This document shows positions 1-6,090 of a stretch of DNA of 6,310 bases, one piece after another; position 1 is the stretch's first letter, and each line of letters opens with the position of its first letter. Both the position numbers and the translations under genes were made by a program. The notes beneath the pieces were generated by a model. It was not told the origin of the DNA and searched no databases. It saw nothing but the letters and a program-made list of their open reading frames with translations. This DNA comes from Gemmatimonadota bacterium (GTDB taxonomy: Bacteria; Latescibacterota; UBA2968; UBA8231): positions 1 to 6,310 of the forward strand of contig JAPPEF010000297.1 of NCBI GenBank assembly GCA_028875335.1. Direction: 5' to 3'.

Positions 1-2
1 CC

Positions 3-647
3 GATATAACCTTCGCCCTCCTCTTGGCCGCGGCGCGCAACCTCATCCAAGGCGATCACTTCGCCCGCGGCCCAGATTTTGTCGCCTACGATCCGAGCTT
101 CATGCTGGGGCAAGAGGTCCACCACCAAGTCATCGGCATCATCGGGCTGGGCAGCATAGGCTACCAAGTAGCGCGCCGCGCGTTGGCCTTTGACATGACC
201 GTCTTGTACCACAACCGCAACCCCAACCCCAAGGCCGAAGCCGACCTCGGCGCGCGCTATGTCGAGCTAGACGAGCTGCTCCAGCAGGCGGACTTCGTGA
301 CCTTGAACATGCCGCTGACCGATCAGACGCGGGGCATGATCGGCCGGCGCGAACTCGGCCTGATGAAAAAGTCGGCCGTGCTGGTCAACGCCGCGCGCGG
401 AGGCGTCGTCGATCACGACGCGCTGTTGGAAACCCTGCAAAACGGCGGGATCTACGCAGCCGCCCTCGACGTAACCGAACCCGAACCCCTGCCCCGCGAC
501 CACCCCCTCCTCGCGCTGGACAACCTCGTCATCATACCCCACCTAGGCAGCGCAACGCACCAGACGCGCCAAGTCATGGCCGAGCGGTCGGTGGACAACC
601 TGCTGGCCGGGTTGGAGGGGCGAGAACTTTTGAGCCGCATCGTGTAA
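3..647 (+). CDS. D-2-hydroxyacid dehydrogenase, glyoxylate/hydroxypyruvate reductase type (5' end missing)
   Basis: NAD(P)-dependent cytosolic reductase of the D-isomer 2-hydroxyacid dehydrogenase family, which interconverts 2-oxoacids and D-2-hydroxyacids. The reading frame is open to the left edge: codons from position 3 read DITFALLLAAAR, the usual helix before the nucleotide-binding domain, so the TTG at 24 is not the true start. Of the visible 214 residues, GLGSIG (48-53) is the dinucleotide-binding loop, Arg132 in NAARGGVVD is the substrate-binding Arg, Glu161 in TEPEPLP lies 29 residues later, and His180 in IPHLGSAT is the acid/base. The C-terminal pattern PEPLP...HPLL...PHLGSATHQTR matches my memory of the GRHPR (glyoxylate/hydroxypyruvate reductase) branch better than phosphoglycerate or lactate dehydrogenases. 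Family members have about 320 residues, so about 105 N-terminal residues lie outside the window. The exact substrate is inferred. The family call is firm. Confidence 0.9.
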   Translation, partial: DITFALLLAAARNLIQGDHFARGPDFVAYDPSFMLGQEVHHQVIGIIGLGSIGYQVARRALAFDMTVLYHNRNPNPKAEADLGARYVELDELLQQADFVTLNMPLTDQTRGMIGRRELGLMKKSAVLVNAARGGVVDHDALLETLQNGGIYAAALDVTEPEPLPRDHPLLALDNLVIIPHLGSATHQTRQVMAERSVDNLLAGLEGRELLSRIV

Positions 648-682
648 ATAACGGATTTGCACATCGGCACCGAACCGGTCAA

Positions 683-708
683 TGTAGGGGCGTCCCTTGT
701 GGGCGCCC
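683..708 (+). repeat. Palindromic repeat element, left copy
   Basis: 26-nt element starting TGTAGGGGC. It folds on itself as GGGC-GT-CC / loop CTTGT / GG-GC-GCCC, an 8-bp stem with one G-T wobble. It matches the reverse complement of 746-771 at 22 of 26 positions. All four differences lie in the two-base blocks that face each other in the stem. It sits 35 nt after the stop of the dehydrogenase gene. No T-run follows, so it is not a classical intrinsic terminator. It looks like a dispersed REP/MITE-like intergenic element. Whether it recurs elsewhere in the genome cannot be seen here. Confidence 0.7.
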
Positions 709-745
709 AAGCGACACCGCGCATTCAGCCCATGGGAGCCTACGA

Positions 746-771
746 GGGCAACCACAAGGGTTGCCCCTACA
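746..771 (-). repeat. Palindromic repeat element, right (inverted) copy
   Basis: Inverted partner of 683-708, with a 37-nt spacer between the copies. Read on the minus strand it starts TGTAGGGGC and folds as GGGC-AA-CC / loop CTTGT / GG-TT-GCCC, a perfect 8-bp stem. The AA/TT pairs replace the GT/GC pairs of the left copy. The two copies can also pair with each other in one long imperfect cruciform. Its outer edge provides TACAAT (768-773), a possible -10 hexamer for trxB, though I see no matching -35. Confidence 0.7.
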
Positions 772-790
772 ATGCGTAACAACAAATAAC

Positions 791-796
791 AAGGAG
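791..796 (+). promoter_or_regulatory. Ribosome binding site of trxB
   Basis: AAGGAG lies 4 nt before the ATG at 801. It supports that start over the overlapping frame that opens at 761. Confidence 0.75.
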
Positions 797-800
797 AACA

Positions 801-1736
801 ATGAGCGAGAATCACCACCACAAAGTCGTCATCATCGGCTCAGGTCCAGCCGGACTAACCGCCGCCCTGTACGCGGCCAGAGCCGACCTAGCCCCGCTAG
901 TCCTCGAAGGCTTGCAGCCGGGCGGCCAGCTAACCATTACCACGGACGTAGAAAACTACCCAGGCTTCCCCGACGGTATCATGGGGCCAGAACTCGTCGA
1001 TCTGATGCGCCAGCAGTCGCAGCGCTTTGGTGCCGAGTGCAAATTCGAGACGGTCAACGCGGTCGATTTGTCCCAGCGGCCCTTCGCCGTCACAAGCGAC
1101 AGTGGCCAGTACACTTGCGACGCATTGATCATTGCCACCGGCGCATCAGCGCGCCTCCTCGACATAGAGTCCGAGACGCGGCTCATGGGACACGGGGTCT
1201 CGGCCTGCGCCACCTGTGACGGCTTTTTCTTCCGCGACAAGGAGCTAGTCGTGGTCGGCGGCGGCGACTCGGCCATGGAGGAAGGGACCTATCTGACCAA
1301 ATTCGCCTCTAAAGTCACCATCGTCCACCGCCGCGACGAGTTCCGCGCGTCCAAAATCATGCTCAAGCGCGCACAGGACAACAACAAGATCGACTTCGTG
1401 GTCAATGCCACGGTCGAGGAAATTTTACAGGCGGGCGACGAGTTGGCCGTGCGTGGGGTTCTACTTAAGGACACCCAAACGGATCAGACGCAGGAGTTTG
1501 CCTGCGAGGGGGTCTTTATGGCCATCGGCCACATACCCAACTCTCAGCTTTTCGAAGGCGCATTGGCCATGAACGAACAGGGCTACATCCTCACCGACCC
1601 AGATTCGACCGCCACGGGTATCCCCGGGGTTTTTGCCTGCGGCGACGTACAGGATTCCGTGTACCGCCAAGCTGTCACCGCAGCCGGCACCGGGTGCATG
1701 GCCGCAATTGAGGCCGAGCGATTTTTAGCGCATTAG
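801..1736 (+). CDS. trxB: Thioredoxin-disulfide reductase
   Basis: Cytosolic FAD flavoenzyme that passes electrons from NADPH to thioredoxin. At 311 residues it has the normal length of the bacterial low-molecular-weight type. Visible elements in order: FAD-binding GSGPAG (13-18), GGQL (41-44) and ENYPGFP (51-57), IIATGA (110-115), redox-active CATC (Cys136 and Cys139) followed by Asp140, NADPH-binding GGGDSAMEE (153-161), HRRDEFRAS (176-184) whose arginines favour NADPH, and the C-terminal FAD motif [10 protein letters not shown] (276-285) followed by YRQ. Every catalytic element is present. The start is supported by AAGGAG at 791. The gene begins 29 nt after the inverted repeat pair, and 3 nt separate its stop from the downstream methyltransferase, so the two are probably co-transcribed. 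No thioredoxin gene is adjacent. The identification is secure. Confidence 0.97.
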   Translation: MSENHHHKVVIIGSGPAGLTAALYAARADLAPLVLEGLQPGGQLTITTDVENYPGFPDGIMGPELVDLMRQQSQRFGAECKFETVNAVDLSQRPFAVTSDSGQYTCDALIIATGASARLLDIESETRLMGHGVSACATCDGFFFRDKELVVVGGGDSAMEEGTYLTKFASKVTIVHRRDEFRASKIMLKRAQDNNKIDFVVNATVEEILQAGDELAVRGVLLKDTQTDQTQEFACEGVFMAIGHIPNSQLFEGALAMNEQGYILTDPDSTATGIPGVFACGDVQDSVYRQAVTAAGTGCMAAIEAERFLAH

Positions 1737-1739
1737 GAA

Positions 1740-2543
1740 ATGCAGCCCCTCTTAAACCGCTACTCTATCCGCCCCAAGAAAAATCGCGGCCAAAACTTCC
1801 TCACCGACGCCGCCGTCCTGCGCCGCGAAGTAGCTTGCGCCGACATCGCGGCTGGCGATACCGTACTGGAGATCGGGGCCGGAATCGGCAATCTGACGCA
1901 GTTGCTGCTGGAGCGAGCCGGACAAGTCGTGGCCGTGGAGCAAGACCGCCAGTTCTCTCCGTGTCTCAAGGAATTACAGCGGCAGCACGAGCATCTCAAG
2001 GTAATATGGGGTGATGCGCTGGCCGTGGATTTTCCGCGCTTTGACAAGGCGGTAGCCAACCTGCCCTACCAAGTAGCCCTGCCGATTGTCTTCAAACTGC
2101 TAAACCAGCGCTTCGAGCGGGCCGTGCTCATGCTGCCCAAGCGGCTGGCCCAACGGCTGTGCGCCACCGTCGGCCAACCGGGCTATAGCCGGATTGGCGT
2201 CACCGTCGGGCGGCTGGCCCAAGTGGAGTGGATCGAACAGGTGGGCAAAGACGCCTTTTTCCCCCGCCCCGAGGTCGAGAGCGCCCTCGTGCTCATCAAG
2301 CGCACCAAGCCCAAGTTTGCCGTGCCGTCCGATGATTTCTTCCGACAGGTCTTGGAAAGCCTCTTTGCCCGCCGCCAAGAGCAAGTCCAGCGAATCGTCC
2401 CCGCAGCCGCCCTCGCCAGCTTGAGCAAGAAGATCAAAAACAAACCCGTGTACACCGTCACACCACGCGAATTCGGCGAAATCACCCGCGCCTGGTGGCC
2501 GCTCAGCCAGCCAACCCCGCAAACACCTCGCGCCCCCTCCTGA
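1740..2543 (+). CDS. rsmA: rRNA adenine N6-dimethyltransferase, KsgA/Dim1 family
   Basis: SAM-dependent enzyme that in this family dimethylates the two adjacent adenines in the 3'-terminal hairpin of small-subunit rRNA. At 267 residues it has normal length. Motifs: RPKKNRGQNFL (11-21), SAM-binding LEIGAGIGNLT (43-53), acidic Glu67 in VAVEQD, GDAL with Asp92, catalytic motif IV NLPY (107-110), and FFPRPEVESALV (173-184). The start 3 nt after the trxB stop is favoured because LLNRYSIRPKK is the usual N-terminus; AGGA overlapping the trxB stop is too close to the ATG for an ideal ribosome binding site. Odd features: NLPY is followed by Gln, the usual bacterial QKE motif reads LPKRLAQRL (132-140), and the C-terminal RRK-type motif reads LFARRQEQVQRIV (208-220). 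These resemble my memory of archaeal Dim1. The final 41 bp overlap the convergent gene on the other strand. Confidence 0.9.
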   Translation: MQPLLNRYSIRPKKNRGQNFLTDAAVLRREVACADIAAGDTVLEIGAGIGNLTQLLLERAGQVVAVEQDRQFSPCLKELQRQHEHLKVIWGDALAVDFPRFDKAVANLPYQVALPIVFKLLNQRFERAVLMLPKRLAQRLCATVGQPGYSRIGVTVGRLAQVEWIEQVGKDAFFPRPEVESALVLIKRTKPKFAVPSDDFFRQVLESLFARRQEQVQRIVPAAALASLSKKIKNKPVYTVTPREFGEITRAWWPLSQPTPQTPRAPS

Positions 2544-3948
2544 ACAGTTCCCGCACATCCTCGCGCTGCTGGTCGTTGTTGTAGCGGCCATACGTGCCGA
2601 TCCACTTGAGCGATTCGTCAATCGAGCGGAGGAAAAAATTCGCGTCCGCCTCGCGCTCGGCCGGCGCTGCGCCGCAATGGAAATAGCTCGGGCTCGAATG
2701 CGCGTAAATGGACTGGTCGAAGCTGTCGCGCGAATCGCCCCACAACCGGGCGGCAACCCAGCCATCGCGCTCGGCTCTGAAGCCGTAGAGCAAGGCACCT
2801 TCACGTCGCCCTTCGGGCCATTCCCAGCTCTCAACTACCGCGCCGTTGACGACCAACTCGGCGCGCTCAATTGGATAAAACGAGCTAAAGGTCACTTCGG
2901 CCTCTAACTCCGTGCCGCTGCCGCATTCCACAGTATCGCCCATCGGACGCCCATTGAGCGTGAGTTGGAGCGCCGGGCCGTTGGTTATAAAGGTCCGCCC
3001 CTGCTTCATACCCTCGATCCAGCTCGCATACGAAAATTCCCCATCTACTTGCACGTACACGCGGTTGTTAGAACACACAAACCAATCCGTACCCGTCGAG
3101 GCCGGCAGCCGCAGGCCGCAGTTGAGGAGCTTGTACCAGAGGTCGTATTCCGGATCCATCCAAAAGGGATCGAACAGGTTGAAGGCGTCGAGCTTGCCCA
3201 ACGCCGCGGCCACTGGAGCCTCCATGCCACGACCGTTGTGGCACCAGATGACCAAGCCGCCCTGCTCGCGAGCGTCGTCGCAGCAAAAGCACAAGGGCGG
3301 ATAGTCCGGGTCGAATTGCCCGGCGAGGGTATGGCCTCGGCTGACGGGCTGCACGAGGTTGCGGATATTGAGCAACATCACGTGGCCGTAGCCAAAGCCC
3401 CACGGCGAATTGTCTCCGTAGTGGCGGTTTTCCTCGCCGATGTCGAGGACGTGATGGGCGGTCGTAAACTCGTTCATCACGCCAATGGGATACTTGTTGG
3501 AGGCGTAGGGCAGTTGGCGGCGGTCGAGCACGCTGACGCAGGTGACGTTGTACCCCTCGACGCTGCAATCAATCCCGAGCCGCTCGTCGGGCCGAGTCTC
3601 CTTTTCATCGTAGTGAATGTGCGTGTTGCCCGGATACCAAGCCTTCTCTTGGGGGCTATACCAGCGGCGCAGCGGAATCTCCACCTCGACGCGGCCCTTT
3701 GCGGGCAACTCAACAGTCGTGCGATAGGGTTCGTACTCCGTGCCGCGCTCGACCAGTACATCCGTACGCCCCCGGCTGCCCTCGACGGCAAACGCGCCAT
3801 CGGAAAAGAAAAACGGCGTACCCGGGCCGCGCTTCAGCATGGAGTTCGGCGGGTGGGAAAAGGTGCCCGAGGCATTGAGCACGTGGACTTTGGCGTCGAG
3901 CGATTCGCCGGAGACTGCGTCGATAATCGTGCCGTGCAGGGTGCCCAT
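2503..3948 (-). CDS. CehA/McbA-family PHP-domain metallohydrolase
   Basis: Predicted metal-dependent hydrolase of the PHP superfamily. Relatives named CehA and McbA hydrolyse the carbamate carbaryl; the substrate here is unknown. In the 481 residues, 1-95 look like a carboxypeptidase-regulatory/Ig-like beta domain (GTIIDAVSGESLDAKVHV at the start). A PHP core follows: THIHYDE with His110 and His112, GEEN (Glu172, Glu173), GYGH (His189), CHNGRG (His237) and STGTDWF (Asp288). From about 320 the chain resembles a C-terminal beta-sandwich (TNGPALQLTLNGRPMGD). There is no signal peptide, so it is probably cytosolic. AGGAG at 3954-3958 supports the start. It is the last gene of a three-gene leftward operon, 11 nt after the C45 hydrolase gene. 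The PHP motif is atypical: Asn108 precedes the first His pair, and Phe290 stands where a DxH His is usual. The family call is from memory of motif order. The longer opposite-strand frame at 2965-4029 is a shadow. Confidence 0.78.
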   Translation of the reverse strand: MGTLHGTIIDAVSGESLDAKVHVLNASGTFSHPPNSMLKRGPGTPFFFSDGAFAVEGSRGRTDVLVERGTEYEPYRTTVELPAKGRVEVEIPLRRWYSPQEKAWYPGNTHIHYDEKETRPDERLGIDCSVEGYNVTCVSVLDRRQLPYASNKYPIGVMNEFTTAHHVLDIGEENRHYGDNSPWGFGYGHVMLLNIRNLVQPVSRGHTLAGQFDPDYPPLCFCCDDAREQGGLVIWCHNGRGMEAPVAAALGKLDAFNLFDPFWMDPEYDLWYKLLNCGLRLPASTGTDWFVCSNNRVYVQVDGEFSYASWIEGMKQGRTFITNGPALQLTLNGRPMGDTVECGSGTELEAEVTFSSFYPIERAELVVNGAVVESWEWPEGRREGALLYGFRAERDGWVAARLWGDSRDSFDQSIYAHSSPSYFHCGAAPAEREADANFFLRSIDESLKWIGTYGRYNNDQQREDVRELFRRGREVFAGLAG

Positions 3949-3953
3949 AGTGA

Positions 3954-3958
3954 CTCCT
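3954..3958 (-). promoter_or_regulatory. Ribosome binding site of the PHP hydrolase gene
   Basis: AGGAG on the minus strand, 5 nt before the ATG at 3948 and immediately after the stop of the upstream gene. It fixes the start and shows that the two genes are arranged for translation from one message. Confidence 0.8.
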
Positions 3959-3959
3959 G

Positions 3960-5009
3960 TCAGTTGAGCGAATACGTTTCGTACGGGGCTGTGCAGGGGT
4001 TGCCGCGGCTGATGTGCATATGGCCTTGATCGGCCTCAATCACCACCGAAAACACGCTCGCCCAAAAGCCGGTCTGCGGATGGTCGTTGACGTGGCGGCA
4101 GATGGAGTACGGGTGCCGGTCGTGGTCGCGCAGGGCCGCTTGCACCTGCGCCATGTTCACGAGTGGCTCGGGACCGAGCAACTGTTCGATGCGCTGGTGG
4201 CGCGGGACGGATTCAATCAGTTCGGGAAATTCGCGGTTGATTGGTGCCAACTCCGGGTGCAAGCAGTGGTTGGTGTGGACGACGAGCTCGTCGTCGCGCA
4301 AGACGTGGACGTGGCCCAAGGTGAGTTCGAGATCGGCCGGCCCCTGCGGGGTGGCGAGGAGGACATTGCCGGGAATGGCGCGATCGGCCCGGCGCACTGC
4401 GGCGACCGCGTCGCTGAGCGAGGTCTGTTCGTATATGGCGCGCACGGCAAAGTAGTGCGGGACGCCAACCGGGCGGCTGGGGGCCGGCAGGGTGTTCATA
4501 CAGACGCCCATCCCGGCGTCGTTGCAGCCGATGTACGCGATGAGACCCGCTTGGGTGACGTTCATCAGCGCGGGCTTGCCAGCCGGGCGGCGCGTCAGCA
4601 CGATCGTGAAGGGGTCCAGCGCGGGGTCGTTGTCCCAGTTTTGCGCGGCAATCGCCCGGCCCTCAGCGCTGCGCTTGGGGGCGACGGCAAAGGCCGTGCA
4701 GGCCGCGTCCTCCTCCGGGCAAAGCTGGTTGCGCACCTGCAAGAGCATCATCTCGTCGAGCGAAACGCCCGCACCCTCGCTCATGCCGCGCAACTCGTCG
4801 AGCATGTCGGGCGCGTACGCAGCCGCGCAATCCATGCTCTGGCGGCTTATGTCCATGGCGCGCTCGCGCGAGACGGGCACGGTCTTGTTGACGCGCTCTA
4901 AGGCAATGGCAGCAAAGCCGCGAATTTCGTCGCGGGAGGCCTCGCCGATCTGACGGCCCAGTTCGCGCGGCGGGCCGCTGACTTCGATGTGGCGGTAACG
5001 AGTACTCAT
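3960..5009 (-). CDS. C45-family acyltransferase/peptidase (acyl-CoA:6-APA acyltransferase-like Ntn hydrolase)
   Basis: Predicted N-terminal-nucleophile hydrolase of the C45 family, whose founding member is the fungal acyl-CoA:6-aminopenicillanate acyltransferase. Bacterial members cleave or transfer acyl groups at amide bonds, mostly on unknown substrates. It has 349 residues. A helical region, 1-103, precedes AACTAFAV, where Cys104 is the likely nucleophile exposed by self-cleavage after Ala103. AQNWDND (122-128) is the family's QNWD signature, with Asn124 and Asp126. GMGVCMNTL and VVHTNHCLHP further on also fit the family. There is no signal peptide or membrane segment. AGGAG at 5016-5020 supports the start. 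The gene is the middle one of a leftward operon, 9 nt after the quinone oxidoreductase gene and 11 nt before the PHP hydrolase gene. The substrate cannot be told from sequence. The opposite-strand frame at 4014-4901 is a shadow. Confidence 0.85.
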   Translation of the reverse strand: MSTRYRHIEVSGPPRELGRQIGEASRDEIRGFAAIALERVNKTVPVSRERAMDISRQSMDCAAAYAPDMLDELRGMSEGAGVSLDEMMLLQVRNQLCPEEDAACTAFAVAPKRSAEGRAIAAQNWDNDPALDPFTIVLTRRPAGKPALMNVTQAGLIAYIGCNDAGMGVCMNTLPAPSRPVGVPHYFAVRAIYEQTSLSDAVAAVRRADRAIPGNVLLATPQGPADLELTLGHVHVLRDDELVVHTNHCLHPELAPINREFPELIESVPRHQRIEQLLGPEPLVNMAQVQAALRDHDRHPYSICRHVNDHPQTGFWASVFSVVIEADQGHMHISRGNPCTAPYETYSLN

Positions 5010-5015
5010 AGCAAA

Positions 5016-5020
5016 CTCCT
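5016..5020 (-). promoter_or_regulatory. Ribosome binding site of the C45 hydrolase gene
   Basis: AGGAG on the minus strand, 6 nt before the ATG at 5009. It overlaps the stop codon (5019-5021) of the quinone oxidoreductase gene, an arrangement typical of co-translated operon genes. Confidence 0.8.
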
Positions 5021-5993
5021 AATTCCTAACTTGCAGAACGACCTTGCCGATGTTGCGGTTTTGCCGGAGGATGTCCTGAGCGTCGGCCGCGCGCTCAATG
5101 GGCAGTACGTCTTCGATCACAGCTCTCATGCGCCCGTCGATCAGCAGCGGCCAGAAGCGCTCTTGGAAGGCCGCGATGATCGCGGTTTTCTCCTCGTCCG
5201 CGCGGCTGCGCAAAACCGAGCCGATCAGGCGCAACCGCTTTTTCTGCAATTCCAAAAGGTCAATCTGGGCTTCGGCACCGGTCAGGACGGCGATGATCAC
5301 GAGGCGGCCCTCGGACTTGAGCAGCTGCACATTGCGCGCCAAGTAGTCGGCCCCCGCGATGTCGAGGATCACATCGACCCCGTCGGTGTGGGCGAGGATG
5401 GCCTCGGCAAAATCCCGCTCCTTGTAGTTGACTCCAAACTCTGCGCCCAGTGCTAGGCAGCACGCCACCTTGGCGTCCGTGCCAGCCGTGACGATCACCT
5501 TGACGTCGGCTTGGTGGCACAACTGCACCGCGGCCGTGCCCACGCCACTGCCCCCACCGTGGATGAGGGCGGTCTCGCCCGCGCGCAAACCGGCTTCGCG
5601 GAACAGGTTGACAAAAGCGGTGAGAAAGACCTCGCAGATGGCCGCTCCCCAGATGAAGTCGCGCTCGGCGGGCAAGGGTAGCAAATGGGTGGCGGGAACG
5701 GCTACGCGCTCGGCGTACCCGCCGCCGGAGAGCAGACCGAGGACGCGGTCGCCGGGCTGCCATTGCGTTACAGTCTCTCCCGTGGCGGCGACCACGCCCG
5801 CCATTTCTAGGCCCATATAAGGGGATGCGCCCGGAGGCGGTGGGTAGTTGCCGGCGCGCTGGAGGAGATCGGCGCGATTGACGGCTGTGGCATGGATATC
5901 TACGAGGACCTCGCCTGGGCAGCAGGTCGGGCCTGGTACCTCTTGCCAGCAGAGCGAGTGGTCCGCGTCATTAGCTACAATTATGGCTTTCAT
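5019..5993 (-). CDS. NAD(P)H:quinone oxidoreductase, PIG3-type medium-chain reductase
   Basis: Zinc-independent medium-chain dehydrogenase/reductase that reduces quinones or activated carbonyl compounds with NAD(P)H; probably cytosolic. Its 324 residues match the PIG3 subfamily. Motifs: start MKAI, NRADLLQRAGNYPPPPG (39-55), GLEMAGVV (61-68), GDRVLGLLSGGGYAE (81-95), CEVFLTAFVNLF (120-131), nucleotide-binding loop HGGGSGVGTAAVQL (145-158), LGAEFGVNY (182-190), and C-terminal NRNIGKVVL. The Cys/His zinc ligands of true alcohol dehydrogenases are absent, as expected. It is the first gene of the leftward operon. Upstream of the ATG there is no good ribosome binding site, only TAGG very close to the start. 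The start is nonetheless supported by the standard MKAI beginning. The physiological substrate is unknown. A role in redox handling of products from the two downstream hydrolases is inference from gene order. Confidence 0.92.
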   Translation of the reverse strand: MKAIIVANDADHSLCWQEVPGPTCCPGEVLVDIHATAVNRADLLQRAGNYPPPPGASPYMGLEMAGVVAATGETVTQWQPGDRVLGLLSGGGYAERVAVPATHLLPLPAERDFIWGAAICEVFLTAFVNLFREAGLRAGETALIHGGGSGVGTAAVQLCHQADVKVIVTAGTDAKVACCLALGAEFGVNYKERDFAEAILAHTDGVDVILDIAGADYLARNVQLLKSEGRLVIIAVLTGAEAQIDLLELQKKRLRLIGSVLRSRADEEKTAIIAAFQERFWPLLIDGRMRAVIEDVLPIERAADAQDILRQNRNIGKVVLQVRN

Positions 5994-6031
5994 GGCCTAT
6001 ACTTTGACGTATCGGGCAATGAAGCGCAAGC

Positions 6032-6059
6032 TTGACGAACCGCAGGACAGGCGTAAATT
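6032..6059 (+). promoter_or_regulatory. Candidate sigma70-type promoter for the CYTH gene
   Basis: TTGACG (6032-6037), a 16-bp spacer, then TAAATT (6054-6059). This is a good housekeeping-like match in GC-rich surroundings. It would start transcription near 6066 and give a leader of about 25 nt before the ATG at 6091. It lies in the 97-bp divergent region, where a promoter is needed. A second TTGACG at 6004-6009 has no -10 at a suitable distance. Confidence 0.45.
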
Positions 6060-6090
6060 TGCAAGCCGCATTTAACGAAACGCATCCGAC

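Noticed and set aside
24..26. TTG at 24 as start of the dehydrogenase gene
   Set aside because: The frame is open upstream to the window edge and encodes conserved residues (DITFALLL), so the gene is cut by the edge.
746..771. Intrinsic transcription terminator
   Set aside because: The hairpin is strong, but it is followed by CCTACA-like sequence rather than a T-run on either strand, and its inverted partner is better explained as a repeat family.
2100..2834. 244-codon open frame on the minus strand across the rsmA end
   Set aside because: It overlaps rsmA antisense and the PHP gene in another frame, and its composition is low in motif content. It is a shadow.
2965..4029. 354-codon open frame on the + strand
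   Set aside because: It lies opposite the PHP hydrolase gene, which has family motifs, an AGGAG site and operon context. The + strand product has no recognisable motif and arises from GC-rich codon bias.
4014..4901. 295-codon open frame on the + strand
   Set aside because: It is antisense to the C45 hydrolase gene, whose Cys104 and QNWD signatures are clear. The translation is Val/Arg/Ala/His-rich without family features.
6004..6009. Second TTGACG as a -35 for the CYTH gene
   Set aside because: No AT-rich -10 occurs 15-19 bp downstream (the bases there are CAAGCT-like). The pair at 6032-6059 fits better.
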